Positions 24,652-32,719 of a stretch of DNA of 32,719 bases are shown here, piece after piece. Each line of letters begins with the position of its first letter. Within the stretch, counting starts at the first letter, position 1. Made by a program: the position numbers and the translations under genes. The DNA is from Oscillospiraceae bacterium (lineage in GTDB: Bacteria > Bacillota > Clostridia > Oscillospirales > Acutalibacteraceae). The notes under the pieces are model-generated. The model did no database searches and was not told the DNA's origin. It worked only from the letters and a program-made list of their open reading frames with translations. The stretch lies in contig SVPE01000008.1 of assembly GCA_015066015.1 (NCBI GenBank), positions 1-32,719 on the forward strand, in the 5' to 3' direction.

Positions 24652-25608
24652 ATGTCAGCTAAAATTTTTGTTCTTAAGTACATTGCTCAATTAAAAGCTA
24701 TGAATCCTAAATACGATAAATTTTACGAGCTTTCAAGTGAAAAGAATCCCGTTATATATCAGGACAGAGAAAACCTCCGTCTTTCCTTTGCGTGTATTGC
24801 CGATACTCACCTTCCCAACCGCGAAAGCGCATCGGCAAACCTTATGAACGTGTTTGATGATGCAAAAAAATCAGGAGCCTGCTACGATGCACTCCTTATG
24901 GCAGGTGACATTGCCGACTACGGCTTCAAATCCGAATATAAACGCTTTTTCGATGTACTCGACAAACAGAAGGTTATTTCCAACCTCCTTCTCACCATCG
25001 GTAACCACGATGCAAGAGCTATTTTCAAGCGCAACTCAAAAATCGTTATGGATAAGGTTGACAGCTATCTCGGAACAGACTCCAAGGGTAAAACCTACTA
25101 CTCCTATGACATAAACGGATACACCTTCATCGTCCTTTGCACAGAAAAGCGAATGCTTGAAAAGGCTTCACTCACGAAGGCACAGATTGATTTTCTTGAC
25201 AAAGAGCTTGCACGCGGAACAAAGGACGGCAAACCCGTTTTTGTAATGTGCCATCAGGCATTCAAATTCACCCACGGACTTCCCGAGGTATGGAAAACCG
25301 GCGATATGGGCGAGGAATCCGACGAGGTAAGAGCCGTTATGGAAAAATATAAGAATGTCTTCTTCATAAACGGTCACCTTCACGGCGGAATTTTCGAAAA
25401 GACAATGGAAACTCTCAACGAAGAAAACAACGTCTACTCCCTTTCAGTCCCCGGCTACAGAAAGGAAAACAACTTCGGCATCACCGACTGCGGCACAGGC
25501 TACTACGGTGAGGTTTATGACGACAGAGTTGTATTTACTGCCCGTAAGTTTATCAGCGGTGAATACATCGAGGGTGATTACACAAAGTTTGAAATCAAGC
25601 TGATATGA
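24652..25608 (+). CDS. Calcineurin-like metallophosphoesterase
   Basis: 318 residues, AAAGGAG upstream, no signal peptide. All metal-site motifs are present: DTH (D51, H53), GD (D86), GNHD (117-120), the histidine in CHQAF (H201) and GHLH (H242, H244). Such enzymes hydrolyse phosphodiesters or phosphomonoesters with two metal ions; the substrate is open (nucleotide, phospholipid or nucleic acid). The N-terminal 45 residues precede the domain and have no known role. A small membrane-anchored protein follows after 46 bp and may be co-transcribed. Confidence 0.9.
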   Translation: MSAKIFVLKYIAQLKAMNPKYDKFYELSSEKNPVIYQDRENLRLSFACIADTHLPNRESASANLMNVFDDAKKSGACYDALLMAGDIADYGFKSEYKRFFDVLDKQKVISNLLLTIGNHDARAIFKRNSKIVMDKVDSYLGTDSKGKTYYSYDINGYTFIVLCTEKRMLEKASLTKAQIDFLDKELARGTKDGKPVFVMCHQAFKFTHGLPEVWKTGDMGEESDEVRAVMEKYKNVFFINGHLHGGIFEKTMETLNEENNVYSLSVPGYRKENNFGITDCGTGYYGEVYDDRVVFTARKFISGEYIEGDYTKFEIKLI

Positions 25609-25654
25609 TGAGAAGTGGTAGTAAGCAGCAAGAATTTTTTTCGGAGGTGTAATT

Positions 25655-26179
25655 ATGAAGCGTTCAGTTTCTTTAAGCCTTAAAATTGTTGCGACAATTA
25701 TACTTGTTTGCATCGTTTTTGCCGGATTTCTCATTCTCAACGATAACATCGGCATCGCTCCCGAAAAATTAGAAGCAGACATTCGATCATCACAGAAAAT
25801 TGCCGATGACTGGATTGTTGAAGGTTACGTTTCTGACACTATGGCAGCTTACATTTCCTATCCTGCCGATAAATCCGATTGCACCTTTTCAGTTTATGTA
25901 AAGCGTGACGACCTTCTTTCCTTCGGATATTTCTTCCGTTCGGGAGGCAGTATTTATGAGATAGAGGAACACATTGCCGAACACACGGTGAATGGCTGTA
26001 ATGAAAGAGCCTTTCTCTCTATGAACAGGCAAAAGGTGGCACGGCTTGAGGTAAATAACGGAATTTCCGTTGAGGTTACCGAAATTGACAGCGACAAGCC
26101 CTTTGCAATTGTTTTACCGATGAATGCAGGAAGCATCACCTTCTATGACATAAACGGAAAAGCTGTAGAATATTATTAA
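25655..26179 (+). CDS. Membrane-anchored protein of unknown function
   Basis: 174 residues with GGAGGTG upstream. Residues 9-29 (LKIVATIILVCIVFAGFLIL) form one membrane anchor or uncleaved signal; the rest is probably outside the cell. Residues 45-174 read as an alpha/beta domain (DWIVEGYVSDTMAAYISYP, SVYVKRDDLLSFGYFFRSGG, VEVTEIDSDKPFAIVLP) with no catalytic motif I recognise. It follows the metallophosphatase gene, probably in one transcript. Confidence 0.75.
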   Translation: MKRSVSLSLKIVATIILVCIVFAGFLILNDNIGIAPEKLEADIRSSQKIADDWIVEGYVSDTMAAYISYPADKSDCTFSVYVKRDDLLSFGYFFRSGGSIYEIEEHIAEHTVNGCNERAFLSMNRQKVARLEVNNGISVEVTEIDSDKPFAIVLPMNAGSITFYDINGKAVEYY

Positions 26180-26203
26180 TGCTTTCAAAAATTCTGCATT
26201 TCC

Positions 26204-26233
26204 TTGACATTCCCCTCCCTTTTGTGCTATACT
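26204..26233 (+). promoter_or_regulatory. Promoter of the FAD oxidoreductase/GNAT pair
   Basis: TTGACA (26204-26209), 18 bp, TATACT (26228-26233), followed by an 85-base leader with a terminator-like hairpin. Confidence 0.65.
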
Positions 26234-26253
26234 AAGGAGGAATATTTTGAAGG

Positions 26254-26290
26254 AGACCTTTATCTATTCCGGTAAAGGTCTTTTATTATG
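26254..26290 (+). promoter_or_regulatory. Attenuator-like hairpin in the oxidoreductase leader
   Basis: AGACCTTTA (26254-26262) pairs with TAAAGGTCT (26273-26281) and is followed by TTTATTAT, like an intrinsic terminator placed between promoter and gene. AAGGAGG at 26234-26240 stands ahead of a TTG codon (26247) opening a 43-codon frame that overlaps the hairpin and the start of the downstream gene, a possible leader peptide. Confidence 0.45.
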
Positions 26291-26319
26291 CCTTAATAAA
26301 AAGCAAGGAGAATCAGTAA

Positions 26320-27708
26320 ATGAAAACAGACGTAATTATTATTGGCGCAGGTCCCGGCGGTATTTTCGCAGCATATGAGCTTATAAAGCTCAACCCTGAG
26401 CTTAAGGTCAGCGTATTTGAGGCGGGTCATCCCCTCGAAAAGCGCAAGTGCCCCATTGACGGTGAAAAAATCAAAAGCTGTATCGGCTGTAAATGCTGCA
26501 GTATTATGAGCGGCTTCGGCGGTGCAGGTGCTTTCTCTGACGGTAAATATAACATCACCAACGATTTCGGCGGCACACTCTATCAGTACATCGGCAAAAA
26601 GCACGCTCTTAAGCTTATGCACTATGTTGACGAAATCAACCTCAAATACGGCGGTGAGGGCACAAAGCTTTACTCCACCTCAGGCTCACGCTTCAAGACC
26701 GAGTGTATCCGCAACGACCTTCATCTGCTTGATGCATCGGTACGCCACCTCGGCACTGACATCAACTACATCGTGCTTAAAAACATCTACGATTATCTCA
26801 AGGATAAGGTTGAGTTTCATTTTGATACACCCGTTGTTTCCGTATCTGCAGAAGACGTAGGCTACTGCGTAAACACTAAGGACAACTCCTACAGATGTGA
26901 CAAGTGCATCATCTCCGTCGGCAGAAGCGGCAGTAAATGGATGGAATCGGTCTGCCGTGACCTTGAAATCAAAACAAACTCAAACCGTGTTGACATCGGT
27001 GTAAGAGTTGAGCTTCCCGCCGCAGTTTTCGCCCACCTTACAGACGAGCTTTACGAAAGCAAAATCGTTTACCGCACGGAAAAGTACGGCGACAAGGTGC
27101 GCACCTTCTGTATGAATCCCAAGGGCTCAGTCGTAAACGAAAACACCAACGGTATCATCACCGTAAACGGACACAGCTACGAGGACCCTGCAAAGCAGAC
27201 GGACAACACCAACTTTGCCCTTCTTGTTTCAAAGCATTTTTCAGAGCCCTTCAAGGACTCAAACGGCTACGGTGAATCAATCGCACGACTCAGCAATATG
27301 CTCGGCGGCGGTGTAATCGTCCAGCGCTTCGGTGACCTTATAAGAGGACGGCGCTCCACTCCCAGCCGTATTGAAGAGGCTTTCATCACTCCCACCCTTA
27401 ATGCCACTCCCGGTGACCTCAGCCTCGTGCTTCCCAAGAGACTTCTTGACGGCATCATCGAAATGATATACGCCCTAGACAAGGTTGCACCCGGTACTGC
27501 AAACGAAGACACTCTGCTTTACGGCGTTGAAGTTAAATTCTACAACATGGAGGTCGAGGTTGACGAAAACCTCGAATCAAGACATAAGGGGCTTTACATC
27601 ATCGGCGACGGCAGCGGTATCACCCACTCACTTTCCCACGCATCGGCAAGCGGTGTCCACGTTGCAAGAAACATTGCAGAGAAAAGATATGTATCATTTA
27701 TAGGATAA
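26320..27708 (+). CDS. NAD(P)/FAD-dependent oxidoreductase with cysteine cluster
   Basis: 462 residues, AAGGAG upstream. Residues 4-14 (DVIIIGAGPGG) are the FAD-binding Rossmann motif, and GLYIIGDGSGITHSLSHASA near the C terminus is the second FAD-contact region. An unusual cysteine group follows the first strand-helix unit: C44, C54, C57, C59, C60 (CIGCKCC), then the glycine-rich SGFGGAGAFSDGKYN. This layout fits the uncharacterised FAD-dependent protein family (PHA/YtfP-like dehydrogenases) found in anaerobes. The cysteines could bind a metal or iron-sulfur cluster or form a redox disulfide. Reaction unknown. The GNAT gene follows after 4 bp. Confidence 0.82.
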   Translation: MKTDVIIIGAGPGGIFAAYELIKLNPELKVSVFEAGHPLEKRKCPIDGEKIKSCIGCKCCSIMSGFGGAGAFSDGKYNITNDFGGTLYQYIGKKHALKLMHYVDEINLKYGGEGTKLYSTSGSRFKTECIRNDLHLLDASVRHLGTDINYIVLKNIYDYLKDKVEFHFDTPVVSVSAEDVGYCVNTKDNSYRCDKCIISVGRSGSKWMESVCRDLEIKTNSNRVDIGVRVELPAAVFAHLTDELYESKIVYRTEKYGDKVRTFCMNPKGSVVNENTNGIITVNGHSYEDPAKQTDNTNFALLVSKHFSEPFKDSNGYGESIARLSNMLGGGVIVQRFGDLIRGRRSTPSRIEEAFITPTLNATPGDLSLVLPKRLLDGIIEMIYALDKVAPGTANEDTLLYGVEVKFYNMEVEVDENLESRHKGLYIIGDGSGITHSLSHASASGVHVARNIAEKRYVSFIG

Positions 27709-27712
27709 TAAA

Positions 27713-28234
27713 ATGAAAAAAAGCGATATACTCTACAGACCTGCAGTCCCCGACGATGCTGAAGAAATATCCTCACTTATGGATGAGGTCTACAACCGTC
27801 TCGAGGACAAGAGCATCTATGTCTGCGACAGTATCGACCACGTAAGAAGCTGTCTTTCAGAAAAGGGCTTCGGTGTTGTTGCAACCAACAGTCAGGGTAA
27901 AATCATCGGCAGCTTCATAATGCTGTATCCCGGAAAGTCCGAAGACAATCTCGGCAGAGACATCGGTCTGCCCGATGAAAAGCTCTGCAGTGTGGTGCAT
28001 ATGGAATCTGCTGTTGTGCTCCCCGAATACAGAGGAAACGGCATTCAGAAAAAAATGCTTTTTTACGCTGAGGAGCTCATCGACAAAAGCAACTACAGGT
28101 ACTTTATGTCCACTGTATCACCCGATAATCCTGCCAGCTTCCGCTCCCTTGAAAAAAGCGGTTACAAGCACATTCTCACAAAGGAAAAATACGGAGGTCT
28201 TACCCGAAGGATATATCTGAAGGAAGCCGAATAA
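27713..28234 (+). CDS. GNAT-family N-acetyltransferase
   Basis: 173 residues. The acetyl-CoA site is VVLPEYRGNGIQKKML (101-116), with RGNGI matching the R/QxxGxG/A pyrophosphate loop; SPDNPASFRSLEKSGY is the conserved C-terminal part of the fold. GNAT enzymes move acetyl groups to amines of proteins or small molecules; the acceptor is unknown. It lies 4 bp after the FAD oxidoreductase, with no separate promoter, and ends at a strong terminator. Confidence 0.88.
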   Translation: MKKSDILYRPAVPDDAEEISSLMDEVYNRLEDKSIYVCDSIDHVRSCLSEKGFGVVATNSQGKIIGSFIMLYPGKSEDNLGRDIGLPDEKLCSVVHMESAVVLPEYRGNGIQKKMLFYAEELIDKSNYRYFMSTVSPDNPASFRSLEKSGYKHILTKEKYGGLTRRIYLKEAE

Positions 28235-28240
28235 CAACTG

Positions 28241-28278
28241 AAAAAAGAGTCTGCTGCCAAAAGCACAGGCTCTTTTTT
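28241..28278. terminator. Bidirectional terminator after the GNAT gene
   Basis: A 13 bp stem with one G-T pair (28241-28253 with 28266-28278). A6 and T6 runs at the two ends allow use by both convergent transcripts. Confidence 0.85.
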
Positions 28279-28331
28279 GTTACTCTTTCTGCATTTAAAA
28301 AAGCTCCCCCGCAATTGTGAATTTACGGTTG

Positions 28332-28451
28332 GCGGGGAGGCGGACGCGCCGCAGGCGCGTCACACAGAGAAAAAACACTTCCCCGCCCACGGAAGTGTTT
28401 TTTCTCTGTGCCTTTGGCTTTCCCGAACGGAAAGCCAAAGCGCCTCCCCGC
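28332..28451 (+). repeat. Cloverleaf-like structured repeat, copy C
   Basis: Closing stem GCGGGGAGGCG/CGCCTCCCCGC (28332-28342, 28441-28451) encloses h1 28343-28361 (8 bp), h2 28363-28410 (20 bp perfect) and h3 28412-28440 (12 bp). Against copy A, h2 has three changed base pairs, each changed on both arms. Confidence 0.85.
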
Positions 28452-28480
28452 ATCTCCCCTTCACCCCACACTCAGCATTT

Positions 28481-28576
28481 TATAATCAACCCACTTACCT
28501 CTACCTCAAAACCGACTCTGCGGTCACTCAATTTCACAAGAGCAACAACCTGCCCGCGACCGCAATTCTGCATTCA
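28481..28576 (+). repeat. 96 bp companion repeat, copy 2
   Basis: Same length as 15248-15343 with 73 of 96 bases identical. Here it follows the cloverleaf repeat rather than preceding it, and its last three bases are the stop codon of the penicillin-binding protein gene. Confidence 0.75.
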
Positions 28577-30163
28577 GAAGCCGCTCATCGCCTCGCAAAT
28601 CTCTCTGACCACCGGTGCACAGTCAGCGTTGCCCCCCGTGCCGTTTTCATCCATCACCACAACAACATATTCAGGCTCATCATAAGGGCAGAAGCCGGCA
28701 AACCATGTGCGGTAAATTTCCTCACCGTTTTTTTCAAAAATTCCGCTTTCGGCTGTGCCTGTTTTTCCCGCAATTGTGACAGTTTCACTTTTAGCCCCTG
28801 TGGCAAACCCCTTTTCTGTAACATCAAAAAGCAGCTGCCTCATTTTTTCTACGGTAGCCTCACTTAAAAGGCGGTTGCTTCTGCCCGGCTTTTCTTTGGT
28901 TATCTTACCCTGTGCATCAGCAAAGCCGTAAATCAGCCGTGGCTCACTCTCCATTCCCGTTGCAAGGGTACAGTAGGATTTTGCAAGCTGCAAGGGTGTC
29001 ACAAGCAAATCCCCTTGACCAAAGGAAAAATTTGCTCTGCCGGCATCAATGGAAAGGCTGATTTCATCAGGCAGCAGTCCCGTCTCAGAGAAGAGACCCT
29101 CGCAAAGAGTGATGCTCCGTCCGAATCCGAGGTCACGGCAGAAGTTGAGAAGCACCTCTCTGTCGAGCATATCAGTAAGATTAATAAACCACAGATTGCA
29201 GGATTTCTGCAGTGCACCCGACATATCAAGCTCACCGTGAGCCTTACCTCCCGGGCAGGAAAATTCCTTGTCCCCCACAGTAACACTGCCCTTACACTCA
29301 TAGGTCAGGCTTTCGCTTATCCCGTTTTCAAGGGCACAGGCAGCAATAATACTTTTGAATACCGACCCTGCACTGTAGCTTTCAAGAGCCTTGTTGACAA
29401 GTGGCGAATTCTCTTTGACGAGATATTCCTCAACATTGTTTCTGTCAAAGGTCGGCACACTTGCAAGAGCAAGAATTTCCTGGGTATCGGCATCCATAAC
29501 TATTGCGCAGCCACTTTCAATATTACTTTCTGCAAGGGCATTTTCGGTAATCTGCTGTGTTTTCTTATCGATTGTAAGCACTACACCGCCCTTTGAGCAG
29601 TAGTTGTCATCCTTTACCGTTTTATCCATACCTGCAAGGACTCTGCCAAGGGCGTCAACCTCAAAGGCAACGGAAAGCTTACCCGAATGCTCCGAAAGAA
29701 GCTTGTCATAGGCTTTTTCTATCCCTGTCACACCCTTTGACGAATAGTCGGTGTAGCCTACCGTATGACAGGCAAGACTGCCCTCATAATATCTGACCGG
29801 CACACGGAAAGTTTTTATAAGGTCGGTGTTTATTTCTTTTTTCACCGACGCTACAAAGGGATACCCCTTTTCGATTTTTTCCTGTAGCATTTCACCGTAA
29901 AAGGCACTTTCAAGCTGATTTTTTGCCGATTCAACGGGAGTTACTGCCGCAACGAGTCTTTCTCTTTCGTCAACGAGCAGACTGCCGTTTCTGTCGTAGA
30001 TTTTGCCCCTTGAGGTGCCTACAATCACTGTCCTTGTCGCCTGAGCTTCCCCTGCCGATGAGTAGCTTGTGAAATTAATGTAGACTATTCTTACAAGAAT
30101 TGCCATAAAACAGGCAGTAAAGAGCATATAAATAGAAAGGATTCTTTTTGAAGTTTGTACCAT
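28574..30163 (-). CDS. Class B penicillin-binding protein (peptidoglycan transpeptidase)
   Basis: 529 residues from the start at 30163, chosen because AGGTGA lies just upstream; an ATG six bases earlier is possible. Residues 5-29 form the membrane anchor (KRILSIYMLFTACFMAILV). The dimerisation/linker region starts at SRGKIYDRNG. The transpeptidase site is complete: SVFK (S267, K270), SCN (S321-N323) and KTGT (467-470). It cross-links peptidoglycan outside the membrane and is a beta-lactam target. Relatedness to SpoVD/FtsI versus PbpA cannot be settled by eye; no PASTA repeats are present, which is against a PBP2x or SpoVD type. The stop codon coincides with the end of a repeat. The gene is divergent from groES. 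Confidence 0.9.
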   Translation of the reverse strand: MVQTSKRILSIYMLFTACFMAILVRIVYINFTSYSSAGEAQATRTVIVGTSRGKIYDRNGSLLVDERERLVAAVTPVESAKNQLESAFYGEMLQEKIEKGYPFVASVKKEINTDLIKTFRVPVRYYEGSLACHTVGYTDYSSKGVTGIEKAYDKLLSEHSGKLSVAFEVDALGRVLAGMDKTVKDDNYCSKGGVVLTIDKKTQQITENALAESNIESGCAIVMDADTQEILALASVPTFDRNNVEEYLVKENSPLVNKALESYSAGSVFKSIIAACALENGISESLTYECKGSVTVGDKEFSCPGGKAHGELDMSGALQKSCNLWFINLTDMLDREVLLNFCRDLGFGRSITLCEGLFSETGLLPDEISLSIDAGRANFSFGQGDLLVTPLQLAKSYCTLATGMESEPRLIYGFADAQGKITKEKPGRSNRLLSEATVEKMRQLLFDVTEKGFATGAKSETVTIAGKTGTAESGIFEKNGEEIYRTWFAGFCPYDEPEYVVVVMDENGTGGNADCAPVVREICEAMSGF

Positions 30164-30254
30164 TTTCATCACCTGTTTTATTATTTGCTGAAGCCGTAGC
30201 AAATATCGACAACAAAATGTTTTCCAATATTTTATACTATTTTTGCAAAAGTAC

Positions 30255-30282
30255 TTGATTTTTTGAAAAATCTTGGTAAAAT
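30255..30282 (+). promoter_or_regulatory. groESL promoter
   Basis: TTGATT (30255-30260), 16 bp, TAAAAT (30277-30282), immediately before the CIRCE operator. Confidence 0.65.
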
Positions 30283-30287
30283 AATAA

Positions 30288-30314
30288 TTAGCACTCGACA
30301 CACAAGAGTGCTAA
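30288..30314 (+). promoter_or_regulatory. CIRCE operator (HrcA site)
   Basis: TTAGCACTC (30288-30296), 9 bp, GAGTGCTAA (30306-30314): a perfect CIRCE. HrcA binding here represses groESL until heat shock. Confidence 0.97.
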
Positions 30315-30361
30315 AATAACAAATCACAATAAAAATACATTTATCCAAGGAGGAATAAACT

Positions 30362-30646
30362 ATGACTATCAAGCCCCTTTTTGACAGAGTCGTTCTCAAG
30401 GCTACCGAAATCGAGGAAACAACGAAAAGCGGTTTCATTCTCACATCAGCTTCTCAGGAAAAGCCTCAGTTTTCAGAGGTTGTTGCTGTAGGTCCCGGCG
30501 GACTTGTTGACGGCAAGGAGGTAACAATGAATGTCAAGGTCGGCGATAAGGTAATCACCGGCAAATATTCAGGCACAGAGGTTAAAATCGACGGCGAGGA
30601 ATACACCATCGTACGTCAGAACGATATTCTCGCTGTTGTAGAATAA
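30362..30646 (+). CDS. groES: Co-chaperonin GroES
   Basis: 94 residues, the normal length, with AAGGAGG upstream. IKPLFDRVVLK at the N terminus, the mobile-loop region with SGFILTSASQEKPQ, and VGDKVITGKYSGTEVKIDGEEY are all typical. GroES caps the GroEL ring so that proteins can fold inside it. Controlled by the CIRCE site and co-transcribed with groEL 39 bp downstream. Confidence 0.98.
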   Translation: MTIKPLFDRVVLKATEIEETTKSGFILTSASQEKPQFSEVVAVGPGGLVDGKEVTMNVKVGDKVITGKYSGTEVKIDGEEYTIVRQNDILAVVE

Positions 30647-30679
30647 GCACAAAAAGCAAAAGTCACTTTTCGGAGGTAA

Positions 30680-32323
<1,644 letters not shown>

Positions 32324-32391
32324 GCAAAGCGAAGCTTTGCAATGCAGAATGCAGAGTGCAGAATGCTGAATTGCTTATAAAAAATCACCCC

Positions 32392-32420
32392 TTGACAACG
32401 AAAGTCGAGGGGTGTATAAT
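32392..32420 (+). promoter_or_regulatory. Promoter of the candidate antitoxin RNA
   Basis: TTGACA (32392-32397), 17 bp, TATAAT (32415-32420): full consensus. An inverted repeat CACCCCTTGAC/GTCGAGGGGTG (32387-32397, 32404-32414, one mismatch) covers the -35 box and spacer. Confidence 0.8.
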
Positions 32421-32426
32421 GAACTT

Positions 32427-32520
32427 GTAAAAAGAGCTATCCGATAGACGGACAGTCTGATAATTAAGTTGGTAAGAAACCAACCGCCTTATTGACCAGT
32501 TAGGCGGTTGGTTTCCTTTT
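32427..32520 (+). ncRNA. Candidate antitoxin RNA convergent with a small hydrophobic peptide gene
   Basis: A short transcript of about 90-100 nt is expected between the consensus promoter and the terminator at 32476-32515; no coding frame is visible. It faces the small peptide gene and shares the terminator with it, so the two RNAs overlap at their 3' ends. If the terminator is passed, the RNA runs antisense to the peptide gene. GTTGGT at 32468-32473 can pair with the 5' arm of the terminator, a possible switch. Confidence 0.5.
32476..32515. terminator. Shared bidirectional terminator
   Basis: A perfect 14 bp stem (32476-32489 with 32502-32515) between convergent transcripts; CTTTT follows on the plus strand. 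Confidence 0.8.
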
Positions 32521-32525
32521 ATCTG

Positions 32526-32588
32526 TTACTTTTTTAATAAAAGCACAGTAAAGAAAATGAGTGCTAATATTACGATTGTCTCGTTCAT
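32526..32588 (-). CDS. Small hydrophobic peptide, candidate type I toxin
   Basis: A 20-residue peptide, MNETIVILALIFFTVLLLKK, with GAGGTGAT at ideal distance before the ATG at 32588; an in-frame ATG at 32612 would give 28 residues but lacks a ribosome site. One membrane-spanning segment ends in two lysines, the pattern of type I toxins and holin-like toxins (Ibs, Fst, TxpA families), which damage the membrane. No homology is claimed. A promoter lies at the window edge and a convergent RNA gene faces it over a shared terminator. Confidence 0.55.
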   Translation of the reverse strand: MNETIVILALIFFTVLLLKK

Positions 32589-32689
32589 AGCAATCACCTC
32601 TTTTGTTTTCATATTTTCTCTATGTAAACAAAGAGTTCAGTCTCTTTGAAAAAAGACTGCCGCCTACCGTTTAAGGATAGCCCGTGTCT

Positions 32690-32718
32690 ATATTATCACC
32701 GCTGTCGATTTTTGTCAA
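32690..32718 (-). promoter_or_regulatory. Promoter of the small hydrophobic peptide gene
   Basis: On the minus strand, TTGACA (32713-32718), 17 bp, TAATAT (32690-32695). The leader of about 95 nt contains a CAAAGAG/CTCTTTG hairpin (32628-32647) before the ribosome site. Confidence 0.65.
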
Positions 32719-32719
32719 C

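Noticed and set aside
28277..28867. Long frames crossing the cloverleaf repeats (also near 15242-15578 and 21613-21969)
   Set aside because: These frames read through inverted repeats and into neighbouring genes; the repeats lack stops by chance because of their GC-rich composition.
32324..32375. A groEL terminator at the GCAAAGC/GCTTTGC stem and the following GCAGAATG repeats
   Set aside because: No T run follows the stem; the short GCAGAATG repeats look like remnants of dispersed sequence, so neither is called.

Overview
The window looks like the chromosome of a low-to-moderate GC Gram-positive anaerobe of the Clostridia, most likely an Oscillospirales/Ruminococcaceae-type gut commensal. 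This is inference, not a database match. It rests on strong AGGAGG ribosome sites, TTGACA-N17-TATAAT promoters, a perfect CIRCE operator before groES-groEL, an RNase M5-like Toprim protein with a DUF4093-like tail next to holA and ispF, secreted BspA/FN3 proteins, and a PASTA-type kinase-like receptor.

Layout. 1-2.3 kb: two secreted proteins on the minus strand, the second running off the left edge. 2.4-6.0 kb: an alpha/beta hydrolase followed by a GH36-like glycosidase (minus). 6.2-8.8 kb (plus): a small membrane protein, a zinc-ribbon/pseudokinase/PASTA protein and initiator tRNA-fMet, then an intergenic array of seven small hairpins. 9.1-13.6 kb: a CDF zinc exporter divergent from a TetR regulator, with repeated operator-like motifs between them, then an XRE membrane regulator, an acetyltransferase and pgsA. 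13.6-15.2 kb: a ZIP metal transporter and a tag DNA glycosylase gene that is split by a 274 bp element with 26 bp terminal inverted repeats. 15.5-21.7 kb (minus): a secreted lipase-like protein, a phosphoribosyltransferase, comEC, holA, the M5-like Toprim gene and ispF. 22.1-23.4 kb: a secreted PHP-domain protein. 23.5-24.6 kb: no convincing gene, but a candidate structured RNA of about 580 nt with its own promoter and terminator. 24.6-28.2 kb (plus): a metallophosphatase, a small anchored protein, an FAD oxidoreductase behind an attenuator-like leader, and a GNAT acetyltransferase. 28.5-32.3 kb: a class B penicillin-binding protein divergent from CIRCE-controlled groESL. 32.4-32.7 kb: a 20-28 residue hydrophobic peptide gene facing a convergent short RNA across a shared terminator, the layout of a type I toxin-antitoxin locus.

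The coding content is mostly ordinary housekeeping and surface functions. The unusual material lies between genes. There are three copies of a cloverleaf-like repeat of about 120 bp (15375-15495, 21810-21927, 28332-28451) whose stems differ by compensatory changes. A 96 bp companion repeat accompanies two of them. To these add the hairpin array after tRNA-fMet, the small inverted-repeat element inside tag, the candidate long RNA and the candidate toxin-antitoxin locus. All structures were read by eye; no folding, homology search or genome-wide copy count was possible.
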